From IMG/VR virus record IMGVR_UViG_3300042883_000977, positions 1 to 32,751 of that record: a stretch of DNA of 32,751 bases, one strand, 5' to 3'. Shown here piece after piece: positions 8,498 through 21,213 of this stretch. Every line of letters begins with the position of its first letter. Positions within the stretch are counted from its first letter, which is position 1. Source of the stretch: a virus. The notes below the pieces were generated by a model. The model was not told the DNA's origin, did not search any database, and was given only the letters and a program-made list of their open reading frames with translations. A program made the translations under genes and the position numbers.

Positions 8498-9874
8498 ATG
8501 AACAAGAACTTTGACTACTTAGGGAATACATTTCAAATACAACTTTTAAACCAACTTATCGTGGATAAAGAATTTTCAACATCAATTATGGATGTAATTG
8601 AGATTTCTTATTTTGATAACAAATACTTCAAGATTATCTTGCAAATGACCAAGGAGTACCACGCCAAATACCAATCAACCCCTAATTTCGATACTCTTGA
8701 ACAGATTGTAAAATCTGAAATTTCACAAGAATTAGTTGCAAAAATTGTCCTTGACACCATCAAACAAGTAAAAGACGCTCCATTTGAAGGGACTCAGTTT
8801 GTTCAAGAAAAGGCTTTGAAGTTCTGTAAACAACAAGAACTACAAAAGGCAATGGACAAAGCCCAAAAGATTATTACCGAAGGAGACTTTGAATCTTATG
8901 ACAAGGTTGAGAGTTTGGTTCGTGAAGCATTACAGGTTGGGGAAAAAGACACGGGTACAACTGATGTATTTTCTAACCTTGACACAGTACTTGATGAAGA
9001 TTTTAGACACCCAATTCCATTAGGAATACCAGGTATTGACAGATTACTTAAAGGTGGTTTGGCTAAAGGAGAAATTGGTGTTATCTTAGCACCTACAGGT
9101 GTCGGTAAAACTACCATCTTAACAAAGATTGCGAACACTGCGTTTAATCTTGGATATAATGTTCTTCAAATATTTTTTGAGGACAACCCAAAGATTGTAC
9201 AACGTAAACACTTCACACTTTGGACAGGTATTGAACCAGACAACTTGGTAAACCATAAAGAAGAGGTCATGGCTAAACTTACAGACATCAAAGAAACAAT
9301 GAAGAACGAGTTAATTATGAAAAAACTTCCTTCAGATTCAATGACAATGAACCAAATCAAAAACCAAATCAGAAAGATGATTGCTGATGGTACAAAAATT
9401 GACTTGGTTCTTTTGGACTATATTGATTGTGTGGTTCCTGAAAGTTCGAGTAAAGATGAATGGAAAGCTGAGGGTTCAGTAATGAGAGGTTTTGAAGCGA
9501 TGTGTCACGAACTATCATTAGTTGGATGGACAGCAACACAGGGTAACAGAAGCTCTATATCTTCTGAGGTTGTTACCACCGACCAAATGGGTGGTTCTAT
9601 TAAGAAAGCACAAGTTGGACACGTTATCATTACCGTGGCTAAAACTTTACAACAAAAAGAAATGAACTTGGCAACAATTGCTATTACCAAATCACGTATT
9701 GGTAAAGATGGAGTAGTGTTTGAGAACTGTAAGTTTAACAACGAACTACTTGAAATTGATACAGAGTCATCTGTAACCTTCTTAGGTTTTGGTGAACAAC
9801 AAGAAGAAAGAAAACGTGACCGAGTTAAAGAACTCTTAGAAAAGAGAAAACAAAGAGAAGAACAAAAACAATAA
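8498..9874 (+). CDS. 41: Replicative DNA helicase, DnaB/T4 gp41-like
   Basis: Hexameric 5'-3' helicase expected to drive the replication fork. An N-terminal helical domain (residues 1-150) is followed by a RecA-fold motor: Walker A APTGVGKTT (198-206), the catalytic-glutamate strand LQIFFEDN (Glu228), Walker B DLVLLDYID (302-310), motif H3 TATQGNR (345-351; Gln348) and an ITKSRIGKDG segment at the place of the DnaB arginine-finger loop. The motor is introduced by GIPGIDRLLKGGLAKGE, a typical DnaB entry sequence. At 458 residues it matches T4 gp41 (475). The C-terminus is a charged helix rich in Glu, Lys, Arg and Gln. No primase domain is fused and none is recognisable elsewhere in the window, so a gp61-type primase must be encoded outside it. 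Confidence 0.92.
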   Translation: MNKNFDYLGNTFQIQLLNQLIVDKEFSTSIMDVIEISYFDNKYFKIILQMTKEYHAKYQSTPNFDTLEQIVKSEISQELVAKIVLDTIKQVKDAPFEGTQFVQEKALKFCKQQELQKAMDKAQKIITEGDFESYDKVESLVREALQVGEKDTGTTDVFSNLDTVLDEDFRHPIPLGIPGIDRLLKGGLAKGEIGVILAPTGVGKTTILTKIANTAFNLGYNVLQIFFEDNPKIVQRKHFTLWTGIEPDNLVNHKEEVMAKLTDIKETMKNELIMKKLPSDSMTMNQIKNQIRKMIADGTKIDLVLLDYIDCVVPESSSKDEWKAEGSVMRGFEAMCHELSLVGWTATQGNRSSISSEVVTTDQMGGSIKKAQVGHVIITVAKTLQQKEMNLATIAITKSRIGKDGVVFENCKFNNELLEIDTESSVTFLGFGEQQEERKRDRVKELLEKRKQREEQKQ

Positions 9875-9893
9875 AATAAAATAAACAAAAATT

Positions 9894-12415
<2,522 letters not shown>

Positions 12416-12420
12416 TACAA

Positions 12421-14259
12421 ATGGCAAATAACAGAATATCATACGCATCTAGGGATTATCAGTCAATCAGGACCGAGCTCTTAAATTATACCAAAACTTA
12501 CTATCCTGACTTAATCCAAGACTTTAACGATGCTTCGGTCTTCTCCGTATTCATTGATTTAAATGCTGCGATTGCAGATAACTTACATTATAACATTGAC
12601 CGAAGTATTCAGGAGACTGTTTTACAATATGCTCAACAAAGGTCATCAGTTTATAACATTGCCAGAACCTACGGTTTAAAATTACCAGGACAAAGACCAT
12701 CAGTTGCTTTAGTTGATTTCTCAATTACAGTTCCTGCTTTTGGTGATAAAGAAGATGAAAGATACCTTGGAACATTGACAAGAGGTTCACAAGTTGTTGG
12801 TGCTGGAATTGTTTTTGAAAATGTTTATGACATTGATTTTGCTTCACCATATAATTCTCAAGGTTTTCCAAATAGATTAAAAATACCGAACTTTAACTCA
12901 AATAATGTTTTAGTTAATTATACAATCACAAAAAGAGAAATTGTTGTAAATGGTATTACGAAGGTATTCAAACGAGTTATTGGGGCCAATGATGTTAAAC
13001 CATTCTTTGAATTATTTTTACCTGAAAAAAATGTGTTAGGTATTACAAGTGTGTTATTAAAGAATGGTACACAATATACAAACACACCAACAACTGCGGA
13101 GTTTTTAGGTGTTGATAATAGATGGTATGAAGTGGACGCCTTAGCCGAAGATAGAGTCTTTATTGAAGACCCTGCAAAAGTTTCTGACCAACCTGGTATT
13201 AAAGTTGGTAAGTATATCCAAACTCAAGATAGATTTATTACCGAATATACCCCTGAAGGATTTAAGAAAATGACATTTGGTGGTGGTACAAATACGGCTC
13301 AAGACCAATTGAATCAGTTTACAACTTTAGGTACAACATTAGAACTTCAAAAATATTCTAACAATTTTTCATTAGGTTCAACATTAACGCCAAATTCAAC
13401 ATTGTTTATTCAATATAGAGTTGGTGGTGGATTGGCAACAAACTTAGGAACAAACGTAATCAATCAAATTGGTACTGTTTCATTCTTTGTTAATGGTCCA
13501 TCTGAGACAACAAACTCAGCGGTAGTTAATTCATTAAGATGTGTTAACGTAACTGCTGCGGTAGGTGGAGCGGGCATTCCATCATTAGAAGAAATTAGAA
13601 ACTATGTATCGTTTAACTTTGCGGCTCAAAAGAGAGCGGTTACCGTACAGGATTATGAGTCAATTATTAGAAACATGCCAGCTCAGTTTGGTGCACCTGC
13701 AAAAGTATCTATCACAGAAAATGATAACAAGATATTAATTCAAATATTATCTTATGACACTTCGGGTAAATTAACCAATATCGTTTCAAATACTTTGAGA
13801 CAAAACATTGCAAATTATTTATCAAACTACCGAATGATGAATGATTATATTTCAATATTCAGTGCTGAGGTTATTGACTTGAGTGTTGATGTTGCAATTG
13901 TATTAGATTCCGCCCAAAACTCAGGACAAGTCATTTCAAGTGTTATTGATAAAATATCTGCATACTTTAACCCTCAATCAAGACAATTAGGTCAGAATGT
14001 TTATCTATCCGAAATTAGGAGTATTATTCAAAATACAAATGGTGTATTAACCGTTTCAACTTTAAATGTGTTTAATGAAGTTGGTGGTCAATATTCATCC
14101 GCTGAAACATCTATGGAATATTCAGACCCTGAATTAAAACTTATTGGTCCTGTTGACGATACTATTTTTGCTCAACCATCACAAGTGTATCAGATTAGAT
14201 ACCCTGGTAAAGACATTAGAGTTTCGGTTAAGAACTTCCAATCAATTACTTTTTCTTAA
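12421..14259 (+). CDS. 6: Baseplate wedge protein, gp6 / baseplate J-like
   Basis: Forms the wedge ring that joins the hub to the periphery of the baseplate. The N-terminus (ISYASRDYQSIRTELLNY, then ASVFSVFIDLNAAIADNLHY) is typical of gp6-like proteins. In the second half the baseplate J signature appears: IPSLEEIRNYVSFNF, KRAVTVQDYESIIRNM and a following AKVSITE strand, near residues 380-440. At 612 residues it is close to T4 gp6 (660). The gene starts 5 nt after gp25. A TATAAATA sequence, identical to the T4 late promoter box, lies at 12403-12410, but inside the gp25 coding end, so it may be chance. The stop overlaps a weak AT-rich hairpin (GTTAAGAA 14227-14234 with TTCTTAAC 14253-14260) followed by a T-rich run, which could act as a poor terminator. 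Confidence 0.88.
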   Translation: MANNRISYASRDYQSIRTELLNYTKTYYPDLIQDFNDASVFSVFIDLNAAIADNLHYNIDRSIQETVLQYAQQRSSVYNIARTYGLKLPGQRPSVALVDFSITVPAFGDKEDERYLGTLTRGSQVVGAGIVFENVYDIDFASPYNSQGFPNRLKIPNFNSNNVLVNYTITKREIVVNGITKVFKRVIGANDVKPFFELFLPEKNVLGITSVLLKNGTQYTNTPTTAEFLGVDNRWYEVDALAEDRVFIEDPAKVSDQPGIKVGKYIQTQDRFITEYTPEGFKKMTFGGGTNTAQDQLNQFTTLGTTLELQKYSNNFSLGSTLTPNSTLFIQYRVGGGLATNLGTNVINQIGTVSFFVNGPSETTNSAVVNSLRCVNVTAAVGGAGIPSLEEIRNYVSFNFAAQKRAVTVQDYESIIRNMPAQFGAPAKVSITENDNKILIQILSYDTSGKLTNIVSNTLRQNIANYLSNYRMMNDYISIFSAEVIDLSVDVAIVLDSAQNSGQVISSVIDKISAYFNPQSRQLGQNVYLSEIRSIIQNTNGVLTVSTLNVFNEVGGQYSSAETSMEYSDPELKLIGPVDDTIFAQPSQVYQIRYPGKDIRVSVKNFQSITFS

Positions 14260-14329
14260 CAAGTTTATTTATTTTTTCTTTGGATTATTATTTAATTGTG
14301 TGGGTTCACTTTAAAAATCCTGCATAAAC

Positions 14330-14336
14330 TATTTAT
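14330..14336 (+). promoter_or_regulatory. TATTTAT element, candidate late promoter (copy 2)
   Basis: Located 15 nt before the ATG at 14352, in the 92-nt gap after the gp6-like gene, the widest gap in the structural region. The surrounding bases ACTATTTAT are shared with the copy at 23133. Function inferred from recurrence. Confidence 0.45.
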
Positions 14337-14351
14337 TAACTAAAGACATTA

Positions 14352-17300
14352 ATGGGTCAATCATATAGAATAAGGACTGAATTAGGGGTTAACAAAACAA
14401 TCAACGTACAATTAGACCAAGAGTTTGAACAGTTAGAGATTTTATCTTTAAAAATACAACAAGAGGATGTCTATATTAGAAGTTGTGCCGATTATGGAGT
14501 CATTGTTGGTAGGGTTACCGCTAACAATGGTTTTGGATTACCAAACGCAAGGGTGTCAATATTCATACCTATCACAACGGTAGACGAATCAAACCCAATC
14601 ATTTCAAGTATATATCCGTACAAATCTCCAACGGATAAAAATGAAGATGGTTATAGATACAATCTTTTACCTTACGAAAAATCATACTCAACTCACGCAG
14701 CGACAGGTACAATACCATCAAGATTGGATGTACTGACAGGAACAACCGCTGTTGAAATATATGACAGATATTATAAGTTCACAGCCAAAACAAATGATAG
14801 TGGGGATTACATGATAATGGGGGTACCATTAGGTTTTCAAACTGTTGTTATGGATGTTGACTTGTCTGATATTGGAGAGTTTTCATTGACACCACAAGAT
14901 TTAATTAGAATGGGTCTTGCAACCGAGGCTCAAGTTGCGGGTAATCGTTTTAGAACATCAACAGATTTAAACTCATTACCTCAAATTATTAATTTAGTTA
15001 AAGGTATTGAAATTTCGCCACTTTGGGGAGACCCTGAAATTTGTGATATAGCAATTAATCGTCTTGATTTTGATTTAAGAGATAATGCAAATGTTAATAT
15101 ACAACCAACGTCAGTTTTCATGGGGTCGATTTATTCTACATCTGATGCTTATCGAGTTAGGAGAAACGCTAAACCCAAAGATGATATGGGTAATCTTTGT
15201 AGTTTACAATCAGGACCTGGTCAAATATTGGCAATTAGACAAACCATCCAACAAGATACTACTGGTAATCCAATACTGGAACAATATCAATTAGAACAAG
15301 CTGGAAATATTATTGATGGTGATGGAGTTTGGTTGACCGAATTACCAATGAATTTGGATTATTACATAACTAATGAATTCGGTGAAAAAGTTATATCAAA
15401 TGACCCAACTATAGGTATTCCAACTAAGGCAAAATATAGATTTAAAATTAAATGGACACAACCAACAGCATTGACTGAGCAAACAAGACGACCATATTTT
15501 TTAGTTCCTAACGTTAGGGAGTATGGTTGGAGTAATACTATAATCGACCCAAATTATTTATCAACAAGTTCATCTGAGGGAAAAAAATTAGCAGGGTCAT
15601 ATTATTTTGGATTAGATTGGACAGGTTATACTAACACTACCGCGGCAATAAATTGTGATGATACCTTTTACCAATTTGAATTTAACAAAGTGTATACTGT
15701 TTCAGGTTTGATTGATGAATTTAAAAATGGTACTAAAGGTAGATTTATAGGTATTAAAGAAATTGAAAGTCAAGATTGTGATAGTACTATTAATAAATTT
15801 CCTGTAAATGAAGGATTTAGAAATTTTGATTTAATATATTTCTTGTTCTCAATTATATTTCAAGTAATTCAAATTATTGGTATTCCATTGTTAACGTCTT
15901 ACCACGTTATTGCATATCTTTGGAATAATTTTGCAGTTCCTTTAATAATTGCATTAAGCGCATGGATTTTAAAAAATATAATTGAGTTATGGATAACTTC
16001 TGCGAGTTTGTTTGCTTCGTCGGCAGTCTTGCCATTTCTTCTTCCTGCGGCACAGACAACAGCTCTACAGGCGCTTGGTTGGACAGTGCTTGGTGTTTTT
16101 ATTGGTACACTTCTTTTTAAATTTAGATTTAGAAAATTTAATAGATTCAAATTACCAATGATAACATATCCTGATTGTCAAGCCTGTGAATGTAGTCCTG
16201 AAACTTCATCGGATTCTAGCTCTTCAGTACCAACATCATCACTGGTTAGTCAATTATCTAATCCTTCATTTTATTATGATAATTTGGTTGCATATCAAGA
16301 ATCGATATCTACAATACCACCCGATAACGAAAATTATTTTACCTATAATTCTACTGACGCTATAATGAAAAGTCAGGCGATTGGTGGGTTTACTGGTCAA
16401 GAAAAAAACCCAACTAGATTTAAAACAGGTGTTAGTGAAATTGCCACATTTCCTGACGGAACTAGAAAGTTTGCGGTTTCAAGAACAATAATGCCAGGAG
16501 AAAGAATTAATATTTATAATACAAGAAATAAGTATTTTCAAGGGGTTAATAAAATAAAAGTAACTTTTGCTTCAGATATAAATAACTCAAATGGTCTATA
16601 CCATTATGATAATACTTTAACTATAGTATCTCCTGGTGAATTTCCTGTAGGTGCATTATTAACATTTGTAAATCCTGAACAAACAAAAGATAAAAATTAT
16701 CTATGGTCGGGTACTACTTCAGTTGGAAAGGCTCTACTTAGAGGTATTAATGGTAAAATACAAACGGACCAATTTGTTAGTCAAGTTTATTATGCTAACC
16801 CAACAGATAATACTCAAACCACTAATTTATCTACATTATATACTATTCCAAGTGCAACGACTCAATGTGTTGATAGTATTACCATTTCGGCAACAACTAT
16901 AGGTACAGTACAATATTATAACTGTTCATCTGTTAGTGTTATTTATAGTGCAGGTACATTAGGTGTACATACAATTACTGACACAAATTGTATTAATTTA
17001 AGTAATTTAGGTGGTACTGCCGAGTATATTGTGATTAACAGTGGTGATACATGTCAAAGATATATTTACCCATCTGATATAGAATATTATCAAGTATTAA
17101 CAGCAATCACAATTACTACAAATATTGTTAATGGAGTTCCACAATATTCAATACCTAATTTAGGGACGGGAATAAGTATTTGGAATACGTTAAATTCTGC
17201 TAACGAGATTCAATCCTATAAAGAAGTTAAGGGAACTTTAGGTACCAAGGGATGGTTAGAGGAAGCACCTGCAGAAAATCTACCAACAAGTTTATTTTCT

Positions 17301-19532
17301 GATTTTTCAAGTCAAACTATTTTAATATTACAAAGAGGGGTTGACCCATATTCTCCACTATTAACTAATCAATATGGTATTGGAAAAATATTGGGACATG
17401 CCAACGAAGACGATGTTATAATTACGGGACAAACTAGAATGAACATCCCTATTCAAAAATTACCTACAGGGTCATTAACTACTGTCCAACAACACAACCA
17501 ACAAGATAATATTTATTTTCCATCTTATGTCTATACACCAGGATTTACGGGGTCAACAACACCAGGATTACAATTCTCAGCATATTCGACAAGTAATGTT
17601 GGTTATTATGGGGCGTTAGATTCAATCACACCTGATAGAAAAATTGCTTACAAAGTTGGAAATAATACCTATTATGGATTTTCAAGTGGTGTTATCAACA
17701 AATCACCATCATATGGAATTGCAAAAGGTGTTTCAAGTAAAATAAATAATATAAATGTGTATTATGATAGTTCAGTTAGTATTGGAAAATATGACAGTGC
17801 TGAAGATTTGTCAGGTGGTGCAATATTCACATTAAAACCATTGGTTTTAAATACTATTATTATTTCTATCCCGACTTATCTGGCATATGACTCACCACCA
17901 GTCTCAACTTATTTTAGTCCAATACTATATCCAACATTAACGGGTACAAGCGCTTTGAATATTACTAATTATTCAAAAAATGTTATGAGGACTGATAGAT
18001 TACCATCTTCGGATTATATTGATAGTGGGGATTTAAATGGTAATGCTAGTTTATTACAAGAAAATATTGGGTTTTCGGCTTATGTTATAAGTGGACCAGA
18101 AAACGGTGATACTTCTATTGGATTTTCAACAGGGGCATCCCAAGTAACACAAGATATTGAAGGTCAACTTGCAAGTGAAAATGTTTTAAAAACATTAAGT
18201 ACTTGTGAAAATATGGTTGGTCTTACTTGTTATAGTGGCAATGGAGTTACCTTTGGAGTTAATACTGGATGTCAGGGAACAGATACTGTTGAAAACGGTT
18301 GTTATGTTTTTATGGATGAACCTTTGATTGATTTACAAAAAGATATAAATTCATTTGCTGAATGGGGCTATAGATTTAGATTTTTTTATGGTTTATGTCG
18401 TGGAGTTTTATCTCAAACATTTACAAACAATTGGGTTAATGGTTCCTTATTTACATTCCCAATACAAGTAGATACTTATTTTGACAAACAAAATAAACCA
18501 TTACCTCCTGAATTTGCAAAAGAACTTGTTTATTTTGATGATAAGACAAACAATTTCTACTACAGAAGTTCTCCTTATTTTTCAGGTGCAACATCTCAAA
18601 GATTTATAGGTAGACCAACAACTGGTTTAATTTCGCCTGTTAATAGACGAAATTTATTGTTCCCAACAACAATTATTAACTTGGGTATTAAAGACGATTT
18701 TTACCAAGAAATAATATTTGACCCATCAGCAAAAGGTTATATTATGAATACTTTAAATCCAACAAGTTACTCAGATACTTCTGATTTGGTTAATTTATTT
18801 GTAATATCAAGAATAACTGATGAAGGATTTTTAAGTCAACTTATTCCTACAGGTAATAATGGTTTAAATCAATTATTTAGTAGACCCGATAGACGAATTG
18901 ATGGTGACTTAGCTCAAAGTATGTCAATCAACTCTGAATATGGTGTAATACCTTTTTCACCTGAATACTATCGTGTTTATGGTAATAGTAATGACCCTGT
19001 TGTTATTTTAGGTGGACTTGATAATCCAACAATGGGTATATTCTTTTCATCAACAACAGTTGATTTACAAAACAAAGATTTTATAACACCAGGTGTAATT
19101 GATTTTAGACCATCAAACAATGCCAATGCAATCACTTATCCTTATGGCATTAAGTCACAATATGTACCATTTTATCAATGGGGATTAAAACAACCATCAA
19201 TTCAAAGTATTTTTGGTTCACAGTATAATGATTGGGTGACAAATCAATCACCAACTATTAGTAATTCAGGTATTTTTGGATATAATTACCAATCATTGGA
19301 TAGAAGAAATACGGGAACACCGAGTTATTTTATTGGTTCAGATACACAAGTAAGTGACATATACGAAAGAGGTTACATTTTTAATGTTAAACCTAATGGT
19401 GATTATTCTTACGATGGTGGAACATACCCAAGTAAATTCTTAGTTAGTGCTCCATTCCATTTTTATTTTGGAATAAATGTAGGATTGACAGCGTTAGATA
19501 AATTTAAAACAAAATATTCTGTAGGTGAATAA
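14352..19532 (+). CDS. Giant baseplate/tail protein with Ig-like domain and hydrophobic multi-helix segment (1726 aa)
   Basis: The longest gene in the window and not a recognised family as a whole. Residues about 50-176 look like a carboxypeptidase-regulatory/CnaB-like beta-sandwich: GVIVGRVTANNGFGLPNARV at the start and YKFTAKTNDSGDYMIMGVPLG later, with a long insertion between. Residues about 492-596 are strongly hydrophobic and could make three or four membrane helices (for example LIYFLFSIIFQVIQIIG, PLIIALSAWIL, TVLGVFIGTLLF), ending in a basic stretch (KFRFRKFNRFK) and a Cys motif DCQACEC, then a Ser-rich linker. The remaining 1100 residues are beta-rich, Asn/Ser/Thr/Tyr-rich and without known motifs. 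Position directly after gp6 is where T4 carries gene 7, but no gp7 similarity is visible. A virion role is likely from context; the hydrophobic segment is unusual for a baseplate protein. Confidence 0.8.
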   Translation: MGQSYRIRTELGVNKTINVQLDQEFEQLEILSLKIQQEDVYIRSCADYGVIVGRVTANNGFGLPNARVSIFIPITTVDESNPIISSIYPYKSPTDKNEDGYRYNLLPYEKSYSTHAATGTIPSRLDVLTGTTAVEIYDRYYKFTAKTNDSGDYMIMGVPLGFQTVVMDVDLSDIGEFSLTPQDLIRMGLATEAQVAGNRFRTSTDLNSLPQIINLVKGIEISPLWGDPEICDIAINRLDFDLRDNANVNIQPTSVFMGSIYSTSDAYRVRRNAKPKDDMGNLCSLQSGPGQILAIRQTIQQDTTGNPILEQYQLEQAGNIIDGDGVWLTELPMNLDYYITNEFGEKVISNDPTIGIPTKAKYRFKIKWTQPTALTEQTRRPYFLVPNVREYGWSNTIIDPNYLSTSSSEGKKLAGSYYFGLDWTGYTNTTAAINCDDTFYQFEFNKVYTVSGLIDEFKNGTKGRFIGIKEIESQDCDSTINKFPVNEGFRNFDLIYFLFSIIFQVIQIIGIPLLTSYHVIAYLWNNFAVPLIIALSAWILKNIIELWITSASLFASSAVLPFLLPAAQTTALQALGWTVLGVFIGTLLFKFRFRKFNRFKLPMITYPDCQACECSPETSSDSSSSVPTSSLVSQLSNPSFYYDNLVAYQESISTIPPDNENYFTYNSTDAIMKSQAIGGFTGQEKNPTRFKTGVSEIATFPDGTRKFAVSRTIMPGERINIYNTRNKYFQGVNKIKVTFASDINNSNGLYHYDNTLTIVSPGEFPVGALLTFVNPEQTKDKNYLWSGTTSVGKALLRGINGKIQTDQFVSQVYYANPTDNTQTTNLSTLYTIPSATTQCVDSITISATTIGTVQYYNCSSVSVIYSAGTLGVHTITDTNCINLSNLGGTAEYIVINSGDTCQRYIYPSDIEYYQVLTAITITTNIVNGVPQYSIPNLGTGISIWNTLNSANEIQSYKEVKGTLGTKGWLEEAPAENLPTSLFSDFSSQTILILQRGVDPYSPLLTNQYGIGKILGHANEDDVIITGQTRMNIPIQKLPTGSLTTVQQHNQQDNIYFPSYVYTPGFTGSTTPGLQFSAYSTSNVGYYGALDSITPDRKIAYKVGNNTYYGFSSGVINKSPSYGIAKGVSSKINNINVYYDSSVSIGKYDSAEDLSGGAIFTLKPLVLNTIIISIPTYLAYDSPPVSTYFSPILYPTLTGTSALNITNYSKNVMRTDRLPSSDYIDSGDLNGNASLLQENIGFSAYVISGPENGDTSIGFSTGASQVTQDIEGQLASENVLKTLSTCENMVGLTCYSGNGVTFGVNTGCQGTDTVENGCYVFMDEPLIDLQKDINSFAEWGYRFRFFYGLCRGVLSQTFTNNWVNGSLFTFPIQVDTYFDKQNKPLPPEFAKELVYFDDKTNNFYYRSSPYFSGATSQRFIGRPTTGLISPVNRRNLLFPTTIINLGIKDDFYQEIIFDPSAKGYIMNTLNPTSYSDTSDLVNLFVISRITDEGFLSQLIPTGNNGLNQLFSRPDRRIDGDLAQSMSINSEYGVIPFSPEYYRVYGNSNDPVVILGGLDNPTMGIFFSSTTVDLQNKDFITPGVIDFRPSNNANAITYPYGIKSQYVPFYQWGLKQPSIQSIFGSQYNDWVTNQSPTISNSGIFGYNYQSLDRRNTGTPSYFIGSDTQVSDIYERGYIFNVKPNGDYSYDGGTYPSKFLVSAPFHFYFGINVGLTALDKFKTKYSVGE

Positions 19533-21213
19533 GTTTATAATAATACCAAGTAGTCAGGAATATCAGTCAGCTCCATCAGTTGACCAAGATATTACTATTA
19601 CTTTAGAGCAACAGAGTCAACAAATGGTTGAATATGACCGAAGTCAAAGTATTAGTTTGGCTCAAGTATTTGATGATGAAAGACAAAGTAGTAGTACATT
19701 TAGACCTACATTTAAAATAAATTATTTGTATGGTAATACATATACAGGTACTACTGAATATGTTCCATTTAGAAATACCTTATATTATGTTGATGCGGAA
19801 CAATCTTCAGTTAGTACAATATGGAAAGGATTTCCACAATATTATGAATTTGATTTTTATAGACCTAATATATCTGACCAGCATATTAATTATGTCGCAA
19901 AAAGCGCCTACACTTACAATTGGACATATTATATTAGTTATGTTCAAAGTAACAATGATTTAAAACAAATGTCATACACATTAAATAATGGTAGTTACGA
20001 TTGGCTTGCATCCGAAGGTATTCCGTTTTCAATAATTAATGGAACTCAAAATGGTAGTAATGTTATTAGATTCCAATGTATTGCACCACATGGATTAACT
20101 GTCGGTGAGTATGTTGAATTACCTTTCTTTTATAACCAATTAAATTTATTCCAAGTTTATTCGTTAGGTAATAACCAATTAGATAGTGACCCTTATGTGT
20201 TTAATATATTTAATTTTGGATATACAGGTACCACATTTGCCAATGGAGTTACTGGAACATTTAAAAGAGTTATTAATCCTGATAATTTATTGGAAACAAA
20301 GTCAAAATATTATGTAAGAGAACATAAAATTTTAACAAATGTTGGAGATTGTATTATGGTTAAAAATGCGTTTGAAAAAAATCTATTTAACGAAGAAAGA
20401 AAGTTTGAATATAGTTCAATAACACCAAACCAAATCTCAAGAGTATCTCAAAAGACAAGTAGTAATTCTTATAATGTTACGGTCAATTATGATTTAGATT
20501 TGAATGGTGTTTTAGATAATCAAAAACGACCTGTTAGTGAATTATTTTTAACTGTTATTAATAAAGGATATACAGGTTATTTTAATCAACCAAATAATGG
20601 TATTGGATTGAAACAAGGTTGGGAATTTAATTTAACAAACCCAATAAGTTCTTGGTGGGATTTAAATAATTCATATTCCGATACAAACATACAAACATCA
20701 AATTATACTTTGACAAGTGGTGTTACAAAAACATTTTATTATAATCAGGATTTAAAAAAGGATGATTTGATTGATGGGGACTTTTGTGAGTGGAATGATT
20801 ATGACCAAATTGAAAGGGTTATTTCACCATACTATCAAAAACTAAAATACAATCAAAACGTATTTCAAACTACTGATACATATTCAACAAATAGTCCTGG
20901 GTTTTATTATAAACCCCACACATCGATGAGGATTAGAGTTTTCTCTGATTATGTTGAGACTGCGGTTGCGGGACAAGTTGAGAATGTACCTTTCTATTCT
21001 TTTTATTCTTCTGCCGACCAATCGTTTAGATGGAGAGACATATATACTTATGGGTTTAAAGATAACCTTGAAAGGGGGGTTGATTTTCCATTTATGAATA
21101 GTGCTCAATATCCATATCAAGAAGCCATCTTTAGATTAATACCAGAAGGAATAAACTATAACTCTTTAGGAGTTCAATACCCAATTAAGCCATTGTTTGA
21201 TGAGTGTGAATAA
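19525..21213 (+). CDS. Structural protein of unknown family (562 aa)
   Basis: Starts at GTG 19525: the codon immediately upstream in frame is TAG, and the next ATG (19624) would remove 33 residues. The start overlaps the previous stop as GTGAATAA, an 8-nt coupling junction. The sequence is beta-rich with many Tyr, Asn, Ser and Thr residues and two GYTGTT/NTYTGTTEYV-type turns, but no domain that I recognise, no signal peptide and no membrane helix. Its C-terminal third is Trp/Tyr/Phe-rich (residues about 350-540). Location between the giant baseplate-region protein and other tail genes makes a baseplate or short-fibre role likely. T4 has gp8 at a comparable position, without visible similarity. 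Confidence 0.75.
   Translation: MNKFIIIPSSQEYQSAPSVDQDITITLEQQSQQMVEYDRSQSISLAQVFDDERQSSSTFRPTFKINYLYGNTYTGTTEYVPFRNTLYYVDAEQSSVSTIWKGFPQYYEFDFYRPNISDQHINYVAKSAYTYNWTYYISYVQSNNDLKQMSYTLNNGSYDWLASEGIPFSIINGTQNGSNVIRFQCIAPHGLTVGEYVELPFFYNQLNLFQVYSLGNNQLDSDPYVFNIFNFGYTGTTFANGVTGTFKRVINPDNLLETKSKYYVREHKILTNVGDCIMVKNAFEKNLFNEERKFEYSSITPNQISRVSQKTSSNSYNVTVNYDLDLNGVLDNQKRPVSELFLTVINKGYTGYFNQPNNGIGLKQGWEFNLTNPISSWWDLNNSYSDTNIQTSNYTLTSGVTKTFYYNQDLKKDDLIDGDFCEWNDYDQIERVISPYYQKLKYNQNVFQTTDTYSTNSPGFYYKPHTSMRIRVFSDYVETAVAGQVENVPFYSFYSSADQSFRWRDIYTYGFKDNLERGVDFPFMNSAQYPYQEAIFRLIPEGINYNSLGVQYPIKPLFDECE

Noticed and set aside
14227-14280. Terminator after the gp6-like gene
   Set aside because: The 8-bp AT-rich stem has an 18-nt loop and only a broken T run; too weak to list separately.
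15899-16150. Antisense 83-aa ORF opposite the hydrophobic segment
   Set aside because: It is a shadow of the plus-strand gene, with no promoter or leader and no recognisable domain.
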